34,118 nucleotides of DNA from positions 1 to 34,118 of the forward strand of contig NZ_SPQM01000045.1 of NCBI RefSeq assembly GCF_004570345.1. The letters run 5' to 3'. Positions 7,833 through 17,138 of the stretch are shown here, one piece after another. Every line of letters begins with the position of its first letter. Position 1 is the first letter of the stretch. The notes beneath the pieces are model-generated. The model did no database searches, was not told the DNA's origin, and was given only the letters and a program-made list of their open reading frames with translations. A program made the translations under genes and the position numbers. The DNA comes from Blastococcus sp. CT_GayMR20. GTDB taxonomy: Bacteria; Actinomycetota; Actinomycetes; Mycobacteriales; Geodermatophilaceae.

Positions 7833-10800
7833 ATGGAGAGCACTGCCGACATCCAGGTGGGCGACGTCGTTGCCCAGCGGGCGGCGGTCTCCATCGAGAT
7901 CACGTCCACGCCCGTCCTGAGCTACGCGCTGGCCCACAACCGGGTCCCCGTGGTCAGCCGGCTGGCGATCACCAACTTCGGCGGCCCGGTGCGGGCCGCG
8001 ACCGTCCGCCTGAGCGTCCGTGACGCCGAGGGCCCGATCGCCCGCACCGTCGAGCTGCTCGCCGACCTCGACGAGGGCCGGACGACGGTCCTCACCGACC
8101 TCGGGCTGGTCATGGACCCCGCCGCGATGCTGCACGTCGAGGAGCAGCGGCCCGGCGTCATCGACGTCGAGGTGGAGTCCGACGGCGAGGTGCTCGGCGA
8201 GGGCAGCCGCGTCGTCCAGGTGCTCGCGGCCCAGCAGTGGCTGGCCACTCCCCTGCCGCTGGCGCTGGAGATGCTGGCCGCGCACGTCATGCCGAACCAC
8301 CCGGCGGTCACCGCCCTGGTGAGCGAGGCAGCCGACCTGCTGGAGGAGCGCACCGGCCGCGGCGCCATGCAGGGCTACGCCGACGGCCCCGAGCGGGTGG
8401 ACGAGATCGTCGCCGCGATCGCCGCCGCCATGCACCGCCGTGGCATCCGGTACAGCGAGCCGCCGGTCAGCTGGTCCGACCTCGGTCAGCAGGTGCGCTC
8501 GCCGGGCGACGTCCTCACGTGGCGGGTCGGCACCCCGCTGGACACCGTCGTCGTCCTCGCCGCCGCCCTGGAGCAGGCCGGCATCCGGCCGCTGCTGTGG
8601 CTGGCCGACGGGCACTCCTTCCTCGGCTACTGGCGCGAGGAGCGCAGCGCCGAGAGCGCCGCGACCACCGACGCCGCTCCCCTGGTGAACCTCGTCGACC
8701 TCGGCCTCGTCGGCCTGGTGGAGACGACCCTGCTCACGAGCACGGGCGAGCCGGACGCCGACCTGCACCGCCCGGCCTACACCGCCTGGCTGACCGGTGA
8801 GCTGGACCGGATCCTCGGCATCACCGACGTCCACCGGGCCCGCAAGGACGGCATCTTCCCGCTGCCGGCCCGCGCCCGCGACGAGGACGGCGTCCTGCAG
8901 GTCGTCGAGTACCGGCCGGCCCACAGCCTCGCCGCACGGACGATCGAGCCGACTCCCTCGCACCCGAGCAGCCGCCCCGAGGCGCCGCCTCGGGTGCAGC
9001 AGTGGAAGAACGCGCTGCTCGACCTCAGCCTGCGCAACCGGCTCATCAACTACACCGAGCGCGCCGGGCTCGCGTTGACGGTGCCCGACTCCGCGCTCGG
9101 CGTCCTGGAGAACTTCGTCCACGACGGGACGCCGCTGACCCTCCTGCCGGCCGACCAGCTCGCCGCCGTCCAGAAGGAGCGCGGGGTCACCACGGCCCGC
9201 GAGCTGCCCGAGGCGCAGCTGACCGAGCTGCTCGTCGACCGCCGCGAGGTGCACGCCGACGTCACCAGCGGCGGGTACCTGCCCCGGCTGCGCAACCTCG
9301 CCTACAAGGCGAAGACGGTGCTCGAGGAGACCGGCGCCAACAACCTCTATCTCGCGCTCGGCAGTCTGGTGTGGGAGCTGGACGGCCGCCCGCTGCGCTC
9401 GCCGCTGGTCCTCATCCCCGTCGTCCTCGCGCCGATGGGCCGCACCGGCTCGTACCGGCTGTCGCTGGACGAGGCCGGGTCCAGCACCCCCAACTACTGC
9501 CTGCTGGAGAAGCTGCGGCAGCTGCACGGGCTGTCGGTGCCGACGCTGACCGAGGCCGTCGACGGCACGCTCGACCTCGACGCCGCCCTGGAGGCGATGC
9601 GCAGCGCGCTGGTCGGGCACGGGCTGCCGTACCGGGTGGAGTCGACCGCCGACCTCGCGATCCTGCAGTTCGCGAAGTTCCGGCTGTGGAAGGACCTGGA
9701 CGAGCACTGGTCGGACTTCGCGGAGAACCCGCTGGTCCACCACCTGGTGCACGAGCCGACCGAGGCGTTCCAGGACCCCGCGAGCGACACCGGCGGCTAC
9801 GTCGACCTCGACGAGCTGGCCGCGCAGCTGCCCGCCCCCGCCGACGCCTCGCAGCTGCGGGCGATCGCCGAGGCCGACGCCGGCCGGACGTTCGTCCTCG
9901 AGGGCCCGCCCGGCACGGGCAAGTCGCAGACCATCACCAACCTGCTCACCCACGCGGTCGCCGCCGGCAAGCGCGTGCTGTTCGTCGCCGAGAAGCGGGC
10001 GGCCCTCGACGTCGTCGCGCGCCGCCTCGACGCGGTCGGCATGGGCATGTTCGCCCTCGACCTGCACGACAAGGGCTCGCGCGCCTCGATGGTGCGCGCC
10101 CAGATCCGCCTGGCGCTCGAGCACGCGGTCGCCGTCGACGAGCAGGGCCTGGCCGCGGACGGCGAGGCGCTGCGGTCCTCTCGGCGGATGCTCGCGCGCT
10201 ACGCCGACCGGCTGCACTCAGGCAACGCCGCGGGCCTGTCGCTGTACTCGGCGCGCACGTCCGAGCTGGCCGCGGGCACGGACGTCGAGCCGCTGCCGGT
10301 GCCCGAGCCGTTCGTCGCCAACGCCCCGGCTGAGGTGCTCCGGTCGGTCCGCAGCGCGCTGGCGCTGCTGCCCGACATCGCCGACCTGACCCGCCCGTCG
10401 CTGCGCCACCCGTGGGCGTTCGTCGACTCCCCCGCGATCGACCTGCCCGCGACCCAGGCCGCCGCGGCCGCCGTCGACGCCGCCGTCCGCGAGGTCTCGC
10501 AGATCCCCGAGCTGTCGGGCGTGCTGCGCCGGGCGCGGTCGGCCGACGAGCTCGACGACCTGGTGCACGTCCTCAGCGGCCCGCCGATCGGCCTCGACGT
10601 CATCGACGAGACGTTCACCGAGCTGTGGACGGCGGCCACGAGCGCCGTCCTCGGTGAGATCGCCGCCTTCACCGCGTTCCGCCACCCCGGCCTCGACGTG
10701 TGCACGCCCGACGTGCTGCGACTGCCGCTGGCCGAGATCTACGTGGCGGCCCAGACCGCCGCGGCGTCGTCCTGGTTCGGCCGCCGCCGCCGGCTCACCG

Positions 10801-13715
10801 CGGTGCGCGACCAGCTCGCCCCCTACCTGCGGCCCGACGCGCGCGTGAAGCCCGCCGACGTCCCGGGCGTCGTCGAGTCGCTGTGGCGGGTGCAGACGGC
10901 GGTGCACGCCATGGCCACGCGCGCGGCGACGATCCCCGGCCTGTCGGTGCCCGAGGGCTGGAACCCGTTCCTGGACGGCGACCTCCTCGCGCGCGAGGTG
11001 CAGTGGCTGCGCCGCGCCGGCGCCGCCGTCGACGGGGCCACCCAGTTCCACGTCCAGCTCCGCAAGCTGATCGTCGCCGGGCTCCCGGCCGGTCCCGCGG
11101 CGGCACAGGCCGTCGGCCGGCTGCGGGACGCCGTCACCGGACTGCTGGCCACCTGCAGGAGCAGCGCCGACCAGCTCGCCGCCTGGGCCGGCGACGACGG
11201 CTTCGTCCTGCGCTGGTCGATGACCCGTCCCGAGCGCGGGGTCGACAGCTCGGTGCTGATGTCGCTGCGCCGGTGGGTGTCCTTCCTCGACACCCTCGAG
11301 CCGCTGCGCTACGCCGGGCTCTTCGACGCCCGCACGCTGCTCGTTACAGGCGCTGTACGGGCGGACGACGCCGTGCGGGCGCTCGACCGGGGGCTGGCGA
11401 CGTCGTCGGTGCGCGAGCGGCTGGACGCCACGGGGCTCGACCTGTTCGACGCCGAGGCGCACGAGAAGGCGATCCACCGGTTCACCGCGGCCTCGCGGGC
11501 GGTGCGCGAGCACCTCACCTCGGCGCTGCCGGCCCGCGTGCTGGAGAGCCGCCCGTTCGACGCGCTGTCCGGCTCCGGGCAGGTCGGCGCGCTGCAGCGC
11601 GAGCTGGCCAAGCAGCGCCGCGGCCTCGGCGTCCGGGCGCTGCTGGCGCAGTACGGCGAGCTGATCACCACGGTCATGCCGTGCGTACTGGTGTCGCCGG
11701 ACTCGGTCGCGCGGTTCTTCCCGGCAGTCGCCGGCCAGTTCGACGTGGTCGTGTTCGACGAGGCGTCGCAGATCCGGGTCGCGGACGCGGTCGGTGCGCT
11801 CGGCCGTGCGCGGGCCGCCGTGGTCGTCGGTGACTCGAAGCAGATGCCGCCGACCTCGTTCGCCGAGCCGTCCTCGGTGTCCGACGACGCCGGCGACCTC
11901 GCCGAGACCGCGGTGGAGGACGAGGAGTCGATCCTCTCCGAGTGCGTGCAGGCGCGGGTGCCGCGGCAGTGGCTGTCGTGGCACTACCGCAGCCAGGACG
12001 AGTCGCTCATCGCGTTCAGCAACGCCCAGTACTACGGCAACCGGCTCTCGTCGTTCCCCGCGCCGACGCACGGCCGCCCGTCGTCGGAGCCCGACGGCCG
12101 CGGCGTCTCGCTGGTGCGCGTGCCGGGGACCTTCCACCGCTCGGGCGCCGGGCGTCTGCTGCGCACCAACCCGATCGAGGCGAAGGCGATCGTCGCGGAG
12201 ATCCGCCGGCGCTTCGACCTGGTGCCGAAGTGGGACGGCGTCGACGCGGTCCCGTCGATCGGTGTCGTCACCTTCAACGCCCAGCAGCGCGCCTACATCG
12301 AGGCGCTGCTCCGTGATGCGGACGACGAGCGGCTCGCCGCGGCACTCGACCGGGGCGACGGCGAGGGCCTGTTCGTCAAGAACCTGGAGAACGTGCAGGG
12401 CGACGAGCGCGACGTCATCTTCTTCTCGACCGCCTTCTCGGTGAACGCGTCCGGCGAGCTGCCGCTGAACTTCGGGCCGCTGAACCGGGTGGGTGGCGAG
12501 CGTCGGCTCAACGTCGCGGTGACCCGTGCCCGGCGCCAGGTCGTCCTCTTCTCCTCCTTCGACCCGGACCAGCTGCGGGCCGAGGAGACGTCGTCGGTCG
12601 GCATCAAGCACCTGCGCGCCTATCTCGACATGGCCGCGCAGGGCACCGACGTCCTGCCCCGCGACGCCCGGGCGTCGTCCGTCCCCGACCGGCACCGCGA
12701 GGAGATCGCTGCCGCCCTGCGGGAGCGCGGGCTGGTGGTGCGCACCGACGTCGGGCTCTCGGACTTCAAGGTCGACCTCGCCGTGTCCCGGCCGTCCGAT
12801 CCAAACTCCCCGGTGCTCGCGGTGCTGCTCGACGGTCCGGCGTGGGCGCGGCGCGGCACCGTCGGCGACCGCGACGGCCTGCCGTTCGAGGTGCTCTGCG
12901 AGATGCTGCGGTGGCCGGTGGTCGAGCGGGTGTGGCTGCCGTCGTGGCTGGGCGCGCGCGACGCCGTCCTGGACCGGCTCGTGGACGCCGTCTCCTCGGT
13001 GCCGACGACCCCGGTGTCGGAGCCGATCGCCTTCCCGACCGCGGCCGTCGAATCCTTCAAGGGCGTCGCGGCGCTGCGCTCCTCGGTCACTGCAGTGGCT
13101 GTAACTCCCGCCCGACCGGCCGCCGCGTCCAAGCCGGCCGCCCGCAGGACGGCCGGTCCGGCCCCGATGGACGGCGAGACGCCGTTCGTGCCGTGGGTGC
13201 CGAAGCCGGCCGGTGACAAGGCGGTGCTCGACGAGCTGCCGGCGTCGAAGGCGGCGCGGTCGGTGCGCCGGGTGCTCACCGCGGGGATCAAGGCCGAGGG
13301 CCCGATCCACGTCGACCGGCTGGCGAAGCTGACCGTGAACGCGTTCGGACTGAACCGGGCGGCGGAGGCACGGAAGAACACGCTGCTGTCGCTGCTGCCG
13401 CCGTCCGCGGTGGTGTCGGACTACCTGTGGCCCGACGGGGTGGACCCCGAGTCGTACGAGGGCTTCCGCCGGCAGACCTCGAGCACCGACCGGCCGATCG
13501 AGCACGTCGCGCCCGAGGAGCTCGGCAACGCGATGGTGGCCCTGTGCCGGGCCGGCGCCGGGATGATGGCCGAGGAGCTGCTCACCCAGACGGCGGCGGT
13601 CTTCGGCTACAAGCGCCGGACGCCCACGATCACCCCGCCGCTCGAGGCGGCGCTGAAGCTGGCGCTGCACCGCGGCCGGCTCACCGAGCAGCCGTCGGGT
13701 TTGCTCACCGTCTGA
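7833..13715 (+). CDS. giant DUF4011 / SF1 helicase / endonuclease-like / DUF3320 protein
   Basis: A 1960-residue multidomain protein. In order: an Ig-like beta domain (about 15-130); a transglutaminase-like region (about 150-330); DUF4011 from about 388 (QWKNALLDLSLRNRLINY); a superfamily 1 helicase with Walker A GPPGTGKS (691-698), Walker B DEAS (1309-1312), GDSKQ (1333-1337), WHYRS (1383-1387) and VTRAR (1563-1567); a PD-(D/E)xK/Vsr-like domain around 1620-1740; and DUF3320 (about 1797-1955). This architecture is known from bacterial defence islands and is thought to act alone against foreign DNA. Two sites look altered: the transglutaminase-like GTCLD is GTPLD here (P235, with H261 kept), and the endonuclease I-E-x-D-G reads V-L-L-D-G (L1665), while D1648 and D1667 remain. 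The ATG at 7833 has AGGTGA close upstream. No partner gene adjoins. The helicase call is certain; the defence role is inferred. Confidence 0.92.
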   Translation: MESTADIQVGDVVAQRAAVSIEITSTPVLSYALAHNRVPVVSRLAITNFGGPVRAATVRLSVRDAEGPIARTVELLADLDEGRTTVLTDLGLVMDPAAMLHVEEQRPGVIDVEVESDGEVLGEGSRVVQVLAAQQWLATPLPLALEMLAAHVMPNHPAVTALVSEAADLLEERTGRGAMQGYADGPERVDEIVAAIAAAMHRRGIRYSEPPVSWSDLGQQVRSPGDVLTWRVGTPLDTVVVLAAALEQAGIRPLLWLADGHSFLGYWREERSAESAATTDAAPLVNLVDLGLVGLVETTLLTSTGEPDADLHRPAYTAWLTGELDRILGITDVHRARKDGIFPLPARARDEDGVLQVVEYRPAHSLAARTIEPTPSHPSSRPEAPPRVQQWKNALLDLSLRNRLINYTERAGLALTVPDSALGVLENFVHDGTPLTLLPADQLAAVQKERGVTTARELPEAQLTELLVDRREVHADVTSGGYLPRLRNLAYKAKTVLEETGANNLYLALGSLVWELDGRPLRSPLVLIPVVLAPMGRTGSYRLSLDEAGSSTPNYCLLEKLRQLHGLSVPTLTEAVDGTLDLDAALEAMRSALVGHGLPYRVESTADLAILQFAKFRLWKDLDEHWSDFAENPLVHHLVHEPTEAFQDPASDTGGYVDLDELAAQLPAPADASQLRAIAEADAGRTFVLEGPPGTGKSQTITNLLTHAVAAGKRVLFVAEKRAALDVVARRLDAVGMGMFALDLHDKGSRASMVRAQIRLALEHAVAVDEQGLAADGEALRSSRRMLARYADRLHSGNAAGLSLYSARTSELAAGTDVEPLPVPEPFVANAPAEVLRSVRSALALLPDIADLTRPSLRHPWAFVDSPAIDLPATQAAAAAVDAAVREVSQIPELSGVLRRARSADELDDLVHVLSGPPIGLDVIDETFTELWTAATSAVLGEIAAFTAFRHPGLDVCTPDVLRLPLAEIYVAAQTAAASSWFGRRRRLTAVRDQLAPYLRPDARVKPADVPGVVESLWRVQTAVHAMATRAATIPGLSVPEGWNPFLDGDLLAREVQWLRRAGAAVDGATQFHVQLRKLIVAGLPAGPAAAQAVGRLRDAVTGLLATCRSSADQLAAWAGDDGFVLRWSMTRPERGVDSSVLMSLRRWVSFLDTLEPLRYAGLFDARTLLVTGAVRADDAVRALDRGLATSSVRERLDATGLDLFDAEAHEKAIHRFTAASRAVREHLTSALPARVLESRPFDALSGSGQVGALQRELAKQRRGLGVRALLAQYGELITTVMPCVLVSPDSVARFFPAVAGQFDVVVFDEASQIRVADAVGALGRARAAVVVGDSKQMPPTSFAEPSSVSDDAGDLAETAVEDEESILSECVQARVPRQWLSWHYRSQDESLIAFSNAQYYGNRLSSFPAPTHGRPSSEPDGRGVSLVRVPGTFHRSGAGRLLRTNPIEAKAIVAEIRRRFDLVPKWDGVDAVPSIGVVTFNAQQRAYIEALLRDADDERLAAALDRGDGEGLFVKNLENVQGDERDVIFFSTAFSVNASGELPLNFGPLNRVGGERRLNVAVTRARRQVVLFSSFDPDQLRAEETSSVGIKHLRAYLDMAAQGTDVLPRDARASSVPDRHREEIAAALRERGLVVRTDVGLSDFKVDLAVSRPSDPNSPVLAVLLDGPAWARRGTVGDRDGLPFEVLCEMLRWPVVERVWLPSWLGARDAVLDRLVDAVSSVPTTPVSEPIAFPTAAVESFKGVAALRSSVTAVAVTPARPAAASKPAARRTAGPAPMDGETPFVPWVPKPAGDKAVLDELPASKAARSVRRVLTAGIKAEGPIHVDRLAKLTVNAFGLNRAAEARKNTLLSLLPPSAVVSDYLWPDGVDPESYEGFRRQTSSTDRPIEHVAPEELGNAMVALCRAGAGMMAEELLTQTAAVFGYKRRTPTITPPLEAALKLALHRGRLTEQPSGLLTV

Positions 13716-13716
13716 C

Positions 13717-13739
13717 CCGGGCGCCAGCCGACTGCCCGG
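13717..13739 (+). terminator. possible short terminator hairpin
   Basis: CCGGGC and GCCCGG form a 6-bp stem around an 11-base loop directly after the helicase stop and before the next gene. It is weak and has no T-run. Confidence 0.3.
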
Positions 13740-13759
13740 CCAGGCCGTAGGTTGCGGTC

Positions 13760-14659
13760 ATGGCGAATCGGCAGTTCAGGACGGTGCTCGAGGGCGGCAG
13801 CTACTTCGAGGGCCCGCGCTGGCACGACGGCGAGTGGTGGGTCTCGGACTTCTACCGGCGCACTGTCAGCCGGGTAAGCCAGGAGGGGCGCGAGAAGGTC
13901 GTCCTCGAGGTGGAGCACCAGCCGTCCGGGCTGGGCTGGCTGCCCGACGGCTCGCTGATCGTCACGTCGATGAAGGACCACCGGCTGCTGCGGGTCACGG
14001 ACGGCGAGGTGTCCACGCACGCCCGGCTGACCGAGTACTGCGGCGGACACCTCAACGACCTGGTCGTCTCCGCGCAGGGGCACGTCTTCGTCGGCGACCT
14101 CGCCTTCGACCTGATGGGCGGCGGGACGCCGGCGCCGACGTCGCTGAAGCGGGTCGATCCCGACGGCACGGTGACCGTCGTCGCCGAGGACATGCGGACG
14201 CCGAACGGCATGGCGATCACGCCCGACGGCGGCACGCTGCTGGTCGACGAGACGCTGGGCAACCGGGTGACCGCCTTCGACCTCGCCCCGGACGGCTCGG
14301 TGAGCAACCGGCGGGTCTGGGCGGAGTTCGGCCCGGAGCCGACCGGCTCCACCATCGCCGACGTGATCGGCGCCATCGACGTCGCCCCCGACGGCTGCTC
14401 GCTCGACGCCGACGGTCATCTCTGGGTGGCCGACGGGAAGAACCCTCGGGTGGTGCGGGTCGCCGAGGGCGGCGCGATCGTCGAGGAGATCGCGATGCCG
14501 GACGGGCTCGGCGTCTTCGCCTGCCAGCTCGGTGGGGACGACGGCCGGACGCTGCTGCTCTGTGCCGCGCCGGACTTCTTCGAGCACACCCGCGCACCGG
14601 TCCGCGAGGCCGTGCTGCTGGCGGTCGACGTCGAGGTGCCGCACGCCGGTCTTCCCTGA
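13760..14659 (+). CDS. SMP-30/gluconolactonase/LRE family protein
   Basis: A 299-residue six-bladed beta-propeller of the SMP-30/gluconolactonase family, which hydrolyses sugar lactones or related esters using one divalent metal. The four metal ligands can be placed: E17 (FEGPRW), N99 (GGHLNDLV), N149 (TPNGMAI) and D216 (CSLDADGHLWVAD). No signal peptide, so cytoplasmic. The length is normal. The ATG at 13760 begins 44 bases after the helicase stop and lacks a clear Shine-Dalgarno sequence, so it may be read through from upstream or use a weak site. The neighbours give no pathway clue, and the substrate is open. Confidence 0.9.
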   Translation: MANRQFRTVLEGGSYFEGPRWHDGEWWVSDFYRRTVSRVSQEGREKVVLEVEHQPSGLGWLPDGSLIVTSMKDHRLLRVTDGEVSTHARLTEYCGGHLNDLVVSAQGHVFVGDLAFDLMGGGTPAPTSLKRVDPDGTVTVVAEDMRTPNGMAITPDGGTLLVDETLGNRVTAFDLAPDGSVSNRRVWAEFGPEPTGSTIADVIGAIDVAPDGCSLDADGHLWVADGKNPRVVRVAEGGAIVEEIAMPDGLGVFACQLGGDDGRTLLLCAAPDFFEHTRAPVREAVLLAVDVEVPHAGLP

Positions 14660-14740
14660 CGCCCGGTCACTCCACGGCCTGAGCCGACCGATGACTCAGG
14701 TGCGGCCGCACGGTGTGGCCCGACGAACCTGGAGGAACTC

Positions 14741-14917
14741 GTGCGCATCGGACTGTTCGGCCTGATCTACCTGGCGGTCGGCGTCGTCGTCGCGCTGTCC
14801 AACGGCTACAACAGCGTCGCAGGCGTCTCGGAGATCATCTCGCTGCTGGCGGCGATCGTCCTGTGGCCCGCCGTCCTGCTGGGCGTCGACCTGCACGTGC
14901 CGCCGATCGCGACCTGA
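14741..14917 (+). CDS. 58-residue small membrane protein
   Basis: A short gene with a strong GGAGGA ribosome site (14731-14736) four bases before its GTG start. The product is MRIGLFGLIYLAVGVVVALSNG onward: one hydrophobic helix (about 3-19), a polar turn (SNGYNSVAGVSE), a second helix (about 31-48, ending LWPAVLLGVD) and the tail LHVPPIAT. Two transmembrane helices with both ends on the same side are predicted. I do not recognise a function; similar two-helix proteins are scattered in actinobacteria. The strong ribosome site, clean hydrophobic pattern and isolated position argue that it is real. Confidence 0.72.
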   Translation: MRIGLFGLIYLAVGVVVALSNGYNSVAGVSEIISLLAAIVLWPAVLLGVDLHVPPIAT

Positions 14918-14974
14918 CTTCTCAGCGGGGTGCGGCGCCGCTCCATGACGAGCCGATGCACCACATCGCGACGT

Positions 14975-15859
14975 CTAGGTGACCACCATTTGGACCAGTC
15001 GCAGCGCAGAACGCAGCGCTTGCTGGGCGCCCTTCGCCCACGAACTACGCGGTTTGGCCACCTTGGCCATGTCCTCGACGGCGAGGGCAGGTGGCTTCTC
15101 AGCTCTGATCCTCTGGGCGCAGTCTCCGTTGCCCACGATCCCTAGCGCCTTCCGGAGCACGCCGATCGGGTCGTCCTCGTAGTCCGGAATCGCAAGTCCG
15201 ACCTCGAATCCGTCCAACGCACAGGCGACGACTACTCCCCGCGTCGGCTTTCCTCGACCCAGGTACGTGGCAGCCGAGGTGCGCGCGCGGTTCATCACCG
15301 CCTGCGTGCCCATCGACGCCGCGGTCCACATCGCTTGCAGTCCAGGATGCAAGGAGAGATGCACGGCCTCCGGGGGTGTCTGCAGTGTCACCGAGCGTCC
15401 GGGCTCCAGGGTGAAGCCCTGGGGCCGCTCTGTTGCAGGCAGCGCTCGTACCGCGTCTCGGAACACGCCGATCGCGAGCGGCCGGACCGGATCCTCGTGT
15501 TCGCCCCAGTACGGATACAGCGGGCCGTCGACCACCCAGAGCACATGGGACGAGGTGTTCCTCACGTTCACCGCGTCGAACGCCCTGGTGCTGCAGGCGA
15601 CAAGAGTCTGCTGCAGCTGCCGTTCGAGAGACGTCTCGGGCTCAGCGATCAACTGCTCGGTGAATGGCTCCTGAGTGCACTGATCCGCGGTCGGCGCGAA
15701 CGCATGCACGTCGTGAGGGCTCGAGGAACCTGCCGCGACGCCAGCGGCCGACGTCGCGACTGCCGGCTGCACGCCCGCGTCGGTGCCCTCCGAACAGGCG
15801 GTGAGCAGCAGGCCTACCAACCCTGTCAGCGCGACAGTCCGTCGAAGATTCCCCGTCAT
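14975..15859 (-). CDS. hypothetical secreted lipoprotein
   Basis: A 294-residue lipoprotein. It starts at the ATG at 15859 (MTGNLRRTVALTGLVGLLLTACSEG), with two arginines, a hydrophobic core and the lipobox LLTAC, so the mature N-terminus is C22 or thereabouts. A GGGGGG run precedes the start; the frame opens 21 codons earlier but that would bury the signal. A Ser/Ala-rich linker follows, then a mixed domain with Cys in DQCTQEP, LVACSTRAFD, VVACALDG and GDCAQR, possibly two disulfides. It ends with a basic tail (SSWAKGAQQALRSALRLVQ). No family is recognised. Base use looks less extreme in GC than its neighbours, hinting at a different origin or weak selection. Confidence 0.78.
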   Translation of the reverse strand: MTGNLRRTVALTGLVGLLLTACSEGTDAGVQPAVATSAAGVAAGSSSPHDVHAFAPTADQCTQEPFTEQLIAEPETSLERQLQQTLVACSTRAFDAVNVRNTSSHVLWVVDGPLYPYWGEHEDPVRPLAIGVFRDAVRALPATERPQGFTLEPGRSVTLQTPPEAVHLSLHPGLQAMWTAASMGTQAVMNRARTSAATYLGRGKPTRGVVVACALDGFEVGLAIPDYEDDPIGVLRKALGIVGNGDCAQRIRAEKPPALAVEDMAKVAKPRSSWAKGAQQALRSALRLVQMVVT

Positions 15860-16011
15860 CTCGGTTCCCCCCTGGTACGGAGGGTTGACGGGGCACCGAC
15901 GGACCACAAGGCCCATGGACACGGTAGTTCGCCGACCGCGCGGCGATCACCGGACGGAGACGGCGCGCTACCTGTCGAAGCCGGGCCACGAACCGTGGCG
16001 ACGATCGCTGC

Positions 16012-16704
16012 TCAGAGCCAGCGCGGCGCCGGCGGGACGTCGCCGTGCAGTCCGGACGCGTCGTCGCGCGTCAGCCAGGCGGCGACCGCGGTCACCGGGC
16101 CGTGCACCCGGGTGCGCCCGCTCCCCCACGTGCGGCCGGCGTCGGTCGCCACGACGGTCAGGTCCGGCGCCTGCCCACGCTCGGCGAACACGGCGAGGAC
16201 GTCGTCCACGAGGGCGGCGGCGAAGTCGGCAGGAAGGTCGGCGAACGTGAGTCCGGCGTCCAGGTCGACGCCGTGCACCCAGATCTCCTTCGCCCGCATC
16301 CAGGGCACGTCGGTGACCGGGATCGTCGTGCCGGGCATGTTGCGCACGTGCGCCGTCCACGCGTCGTCCGGCAGGGTCTCGACGGCCTCGGCGAAGCGGG
16401 CGCACGAGGCCACGAAGTCGGCCCGCAGCTCCGGGGCCGGCAGCGCAGCGGTCGCGGCGATCTCGGCGTCCCGGACCTCGCGGGACGGGTACATGGGCGT
16501 CTCGACGCCGGTCCGCGCCCAGGCGAGCAGGTTGCCCAGCGCGTCGGCGTTGCGGGCCAGGTGGGCGACGACGTGCGCCCGCGACCAGTCCGGCAGCGGC
16601 GAGGGCGCGGCCAGCTCCTCGTCGGTCAGCTGGTCGAGCCGGCCGCTGACGGCGAGCTCGCCGTCGGCCCACCAGCGGAGCACCTCAGGCGCGGAAGCCG
16701 TCAC
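16012..16704 (-). CDS. maleylpyruvate isomerase family mycothiol-dependent (DinB-fold) protein
   Basis: A 230-residue member of the mycothiol-dependent maleylpyruvate isomerase family. The DinB-like four-helix domain carries the three metal ligands H48 (RAHVVAHLARN), E140 and H144 (RAKEIWVHGVDL), followed by a short C-terminal sterol-carrier-like domain (about 160-230). Members isomerise maleylpyruvate or transfer mycothiol to small electrophiles. The presence of this family implies mycothiol as the cellular thiol, typical of actinobacteria. The GTG at 16704 is chosen because the conserved N-terminal helix begins there; the open frame to 16854 overlaps another gene and is Arg-rich noise. No aromatic-degradation genes adjoin, so the substrate is unknown. 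Confidence 0.87.
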   Translation of the reverse strand: MTASAPEVLRWWADGELAVSGRLDQLTDEELAAPSPLPDWSRAHVVAHLARNADALGNLLAWARTGVETPMYPSREVRDAEIAATAALPAPELRADFVASCARFAEAVETLPDDAWTAHVRNMPGTTIPVTDVPWMRAKEIWVHGVDLDAGLTFADLPADFAAALVDDVLAVFAERGQAPDLTVVATDAGRTWGSGRTRVHGPVTAVAAWLTRDDASGLHGDVPPAPRWL

Positions 16705-16720
16705 GCAGGGAACGTAGCGG

Positions 16721-16945
16721 TCAGCCCTGCGGGCCGGTGGCGTCGGGCATGCCCGGCGCCTTCGCGTCGGGGCCTTCGTCGCCCTCCGGAACCCGCGTGA
16801 CGTCGTCCGACATCCCGCCCTGCGCCGCCCGGGGCGACTGCTCGGGAGCCGCACCGACGCGTTCCCTCTGGGGGCGCTCGCCGGGCAGCCCTTCCTCGTT
16901 CGACGGGTCGTTCGTGCCGCCGTACGGCCGGCCGGTCTCGGTCAT
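16721..16945 (-). CDS. 74-residue hydrophilic hypothetical protein
   Basis: The ATG at 16945 has AAGGAG eight bases upstream. The product is rich in Gly, Pro, Glu, Asp and Arg (MTETGRPYGGTNDPSNEEG at the start, DATGPQG at the end), has no hydrophobic stretch and is probably disordered. Its stop lies 16 bases before the DinB-fold gene, so the two may be one transcript. No function is recognised. The good ribosome site and acidic composition support a real gene. Confidence 0.6.
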   Translation of the reverse strand: MTETGRPYGGTNDPSNEEGLPGERPQRERVGAAPEQSPRAAQGGMSDDVTRVPEGDEGPDAKAPGMPDATGPQG

Positions 16946-17138
16946 CGCCGCACTCCTTCGTCGGAGTCGTGGATCCAGGCCTCATGGATAGCCGCACAGC
17001 GGCGGCCCAACCGCGCGGTACGCCGCGGTACCTACTGGCGGGTTGTGATGAGGTCGCCAGGCCGTTCGGGACCTAGGTCACTGCGCATGAATCCCGGGTG
17101 TCAATAGCGTCACAGAGCAACCCGACCTTGGAGGTTGC

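Noticed and set aside
10218..13670. A 1150-residue open frame on the minus strand opposite the helicase gene
   Set aside because: It is an Arg/Gly/His/Val-rich mirror of the helicase codons caused by high GC. It has no domain motifs, and the plus-strand gene is unmistakable.
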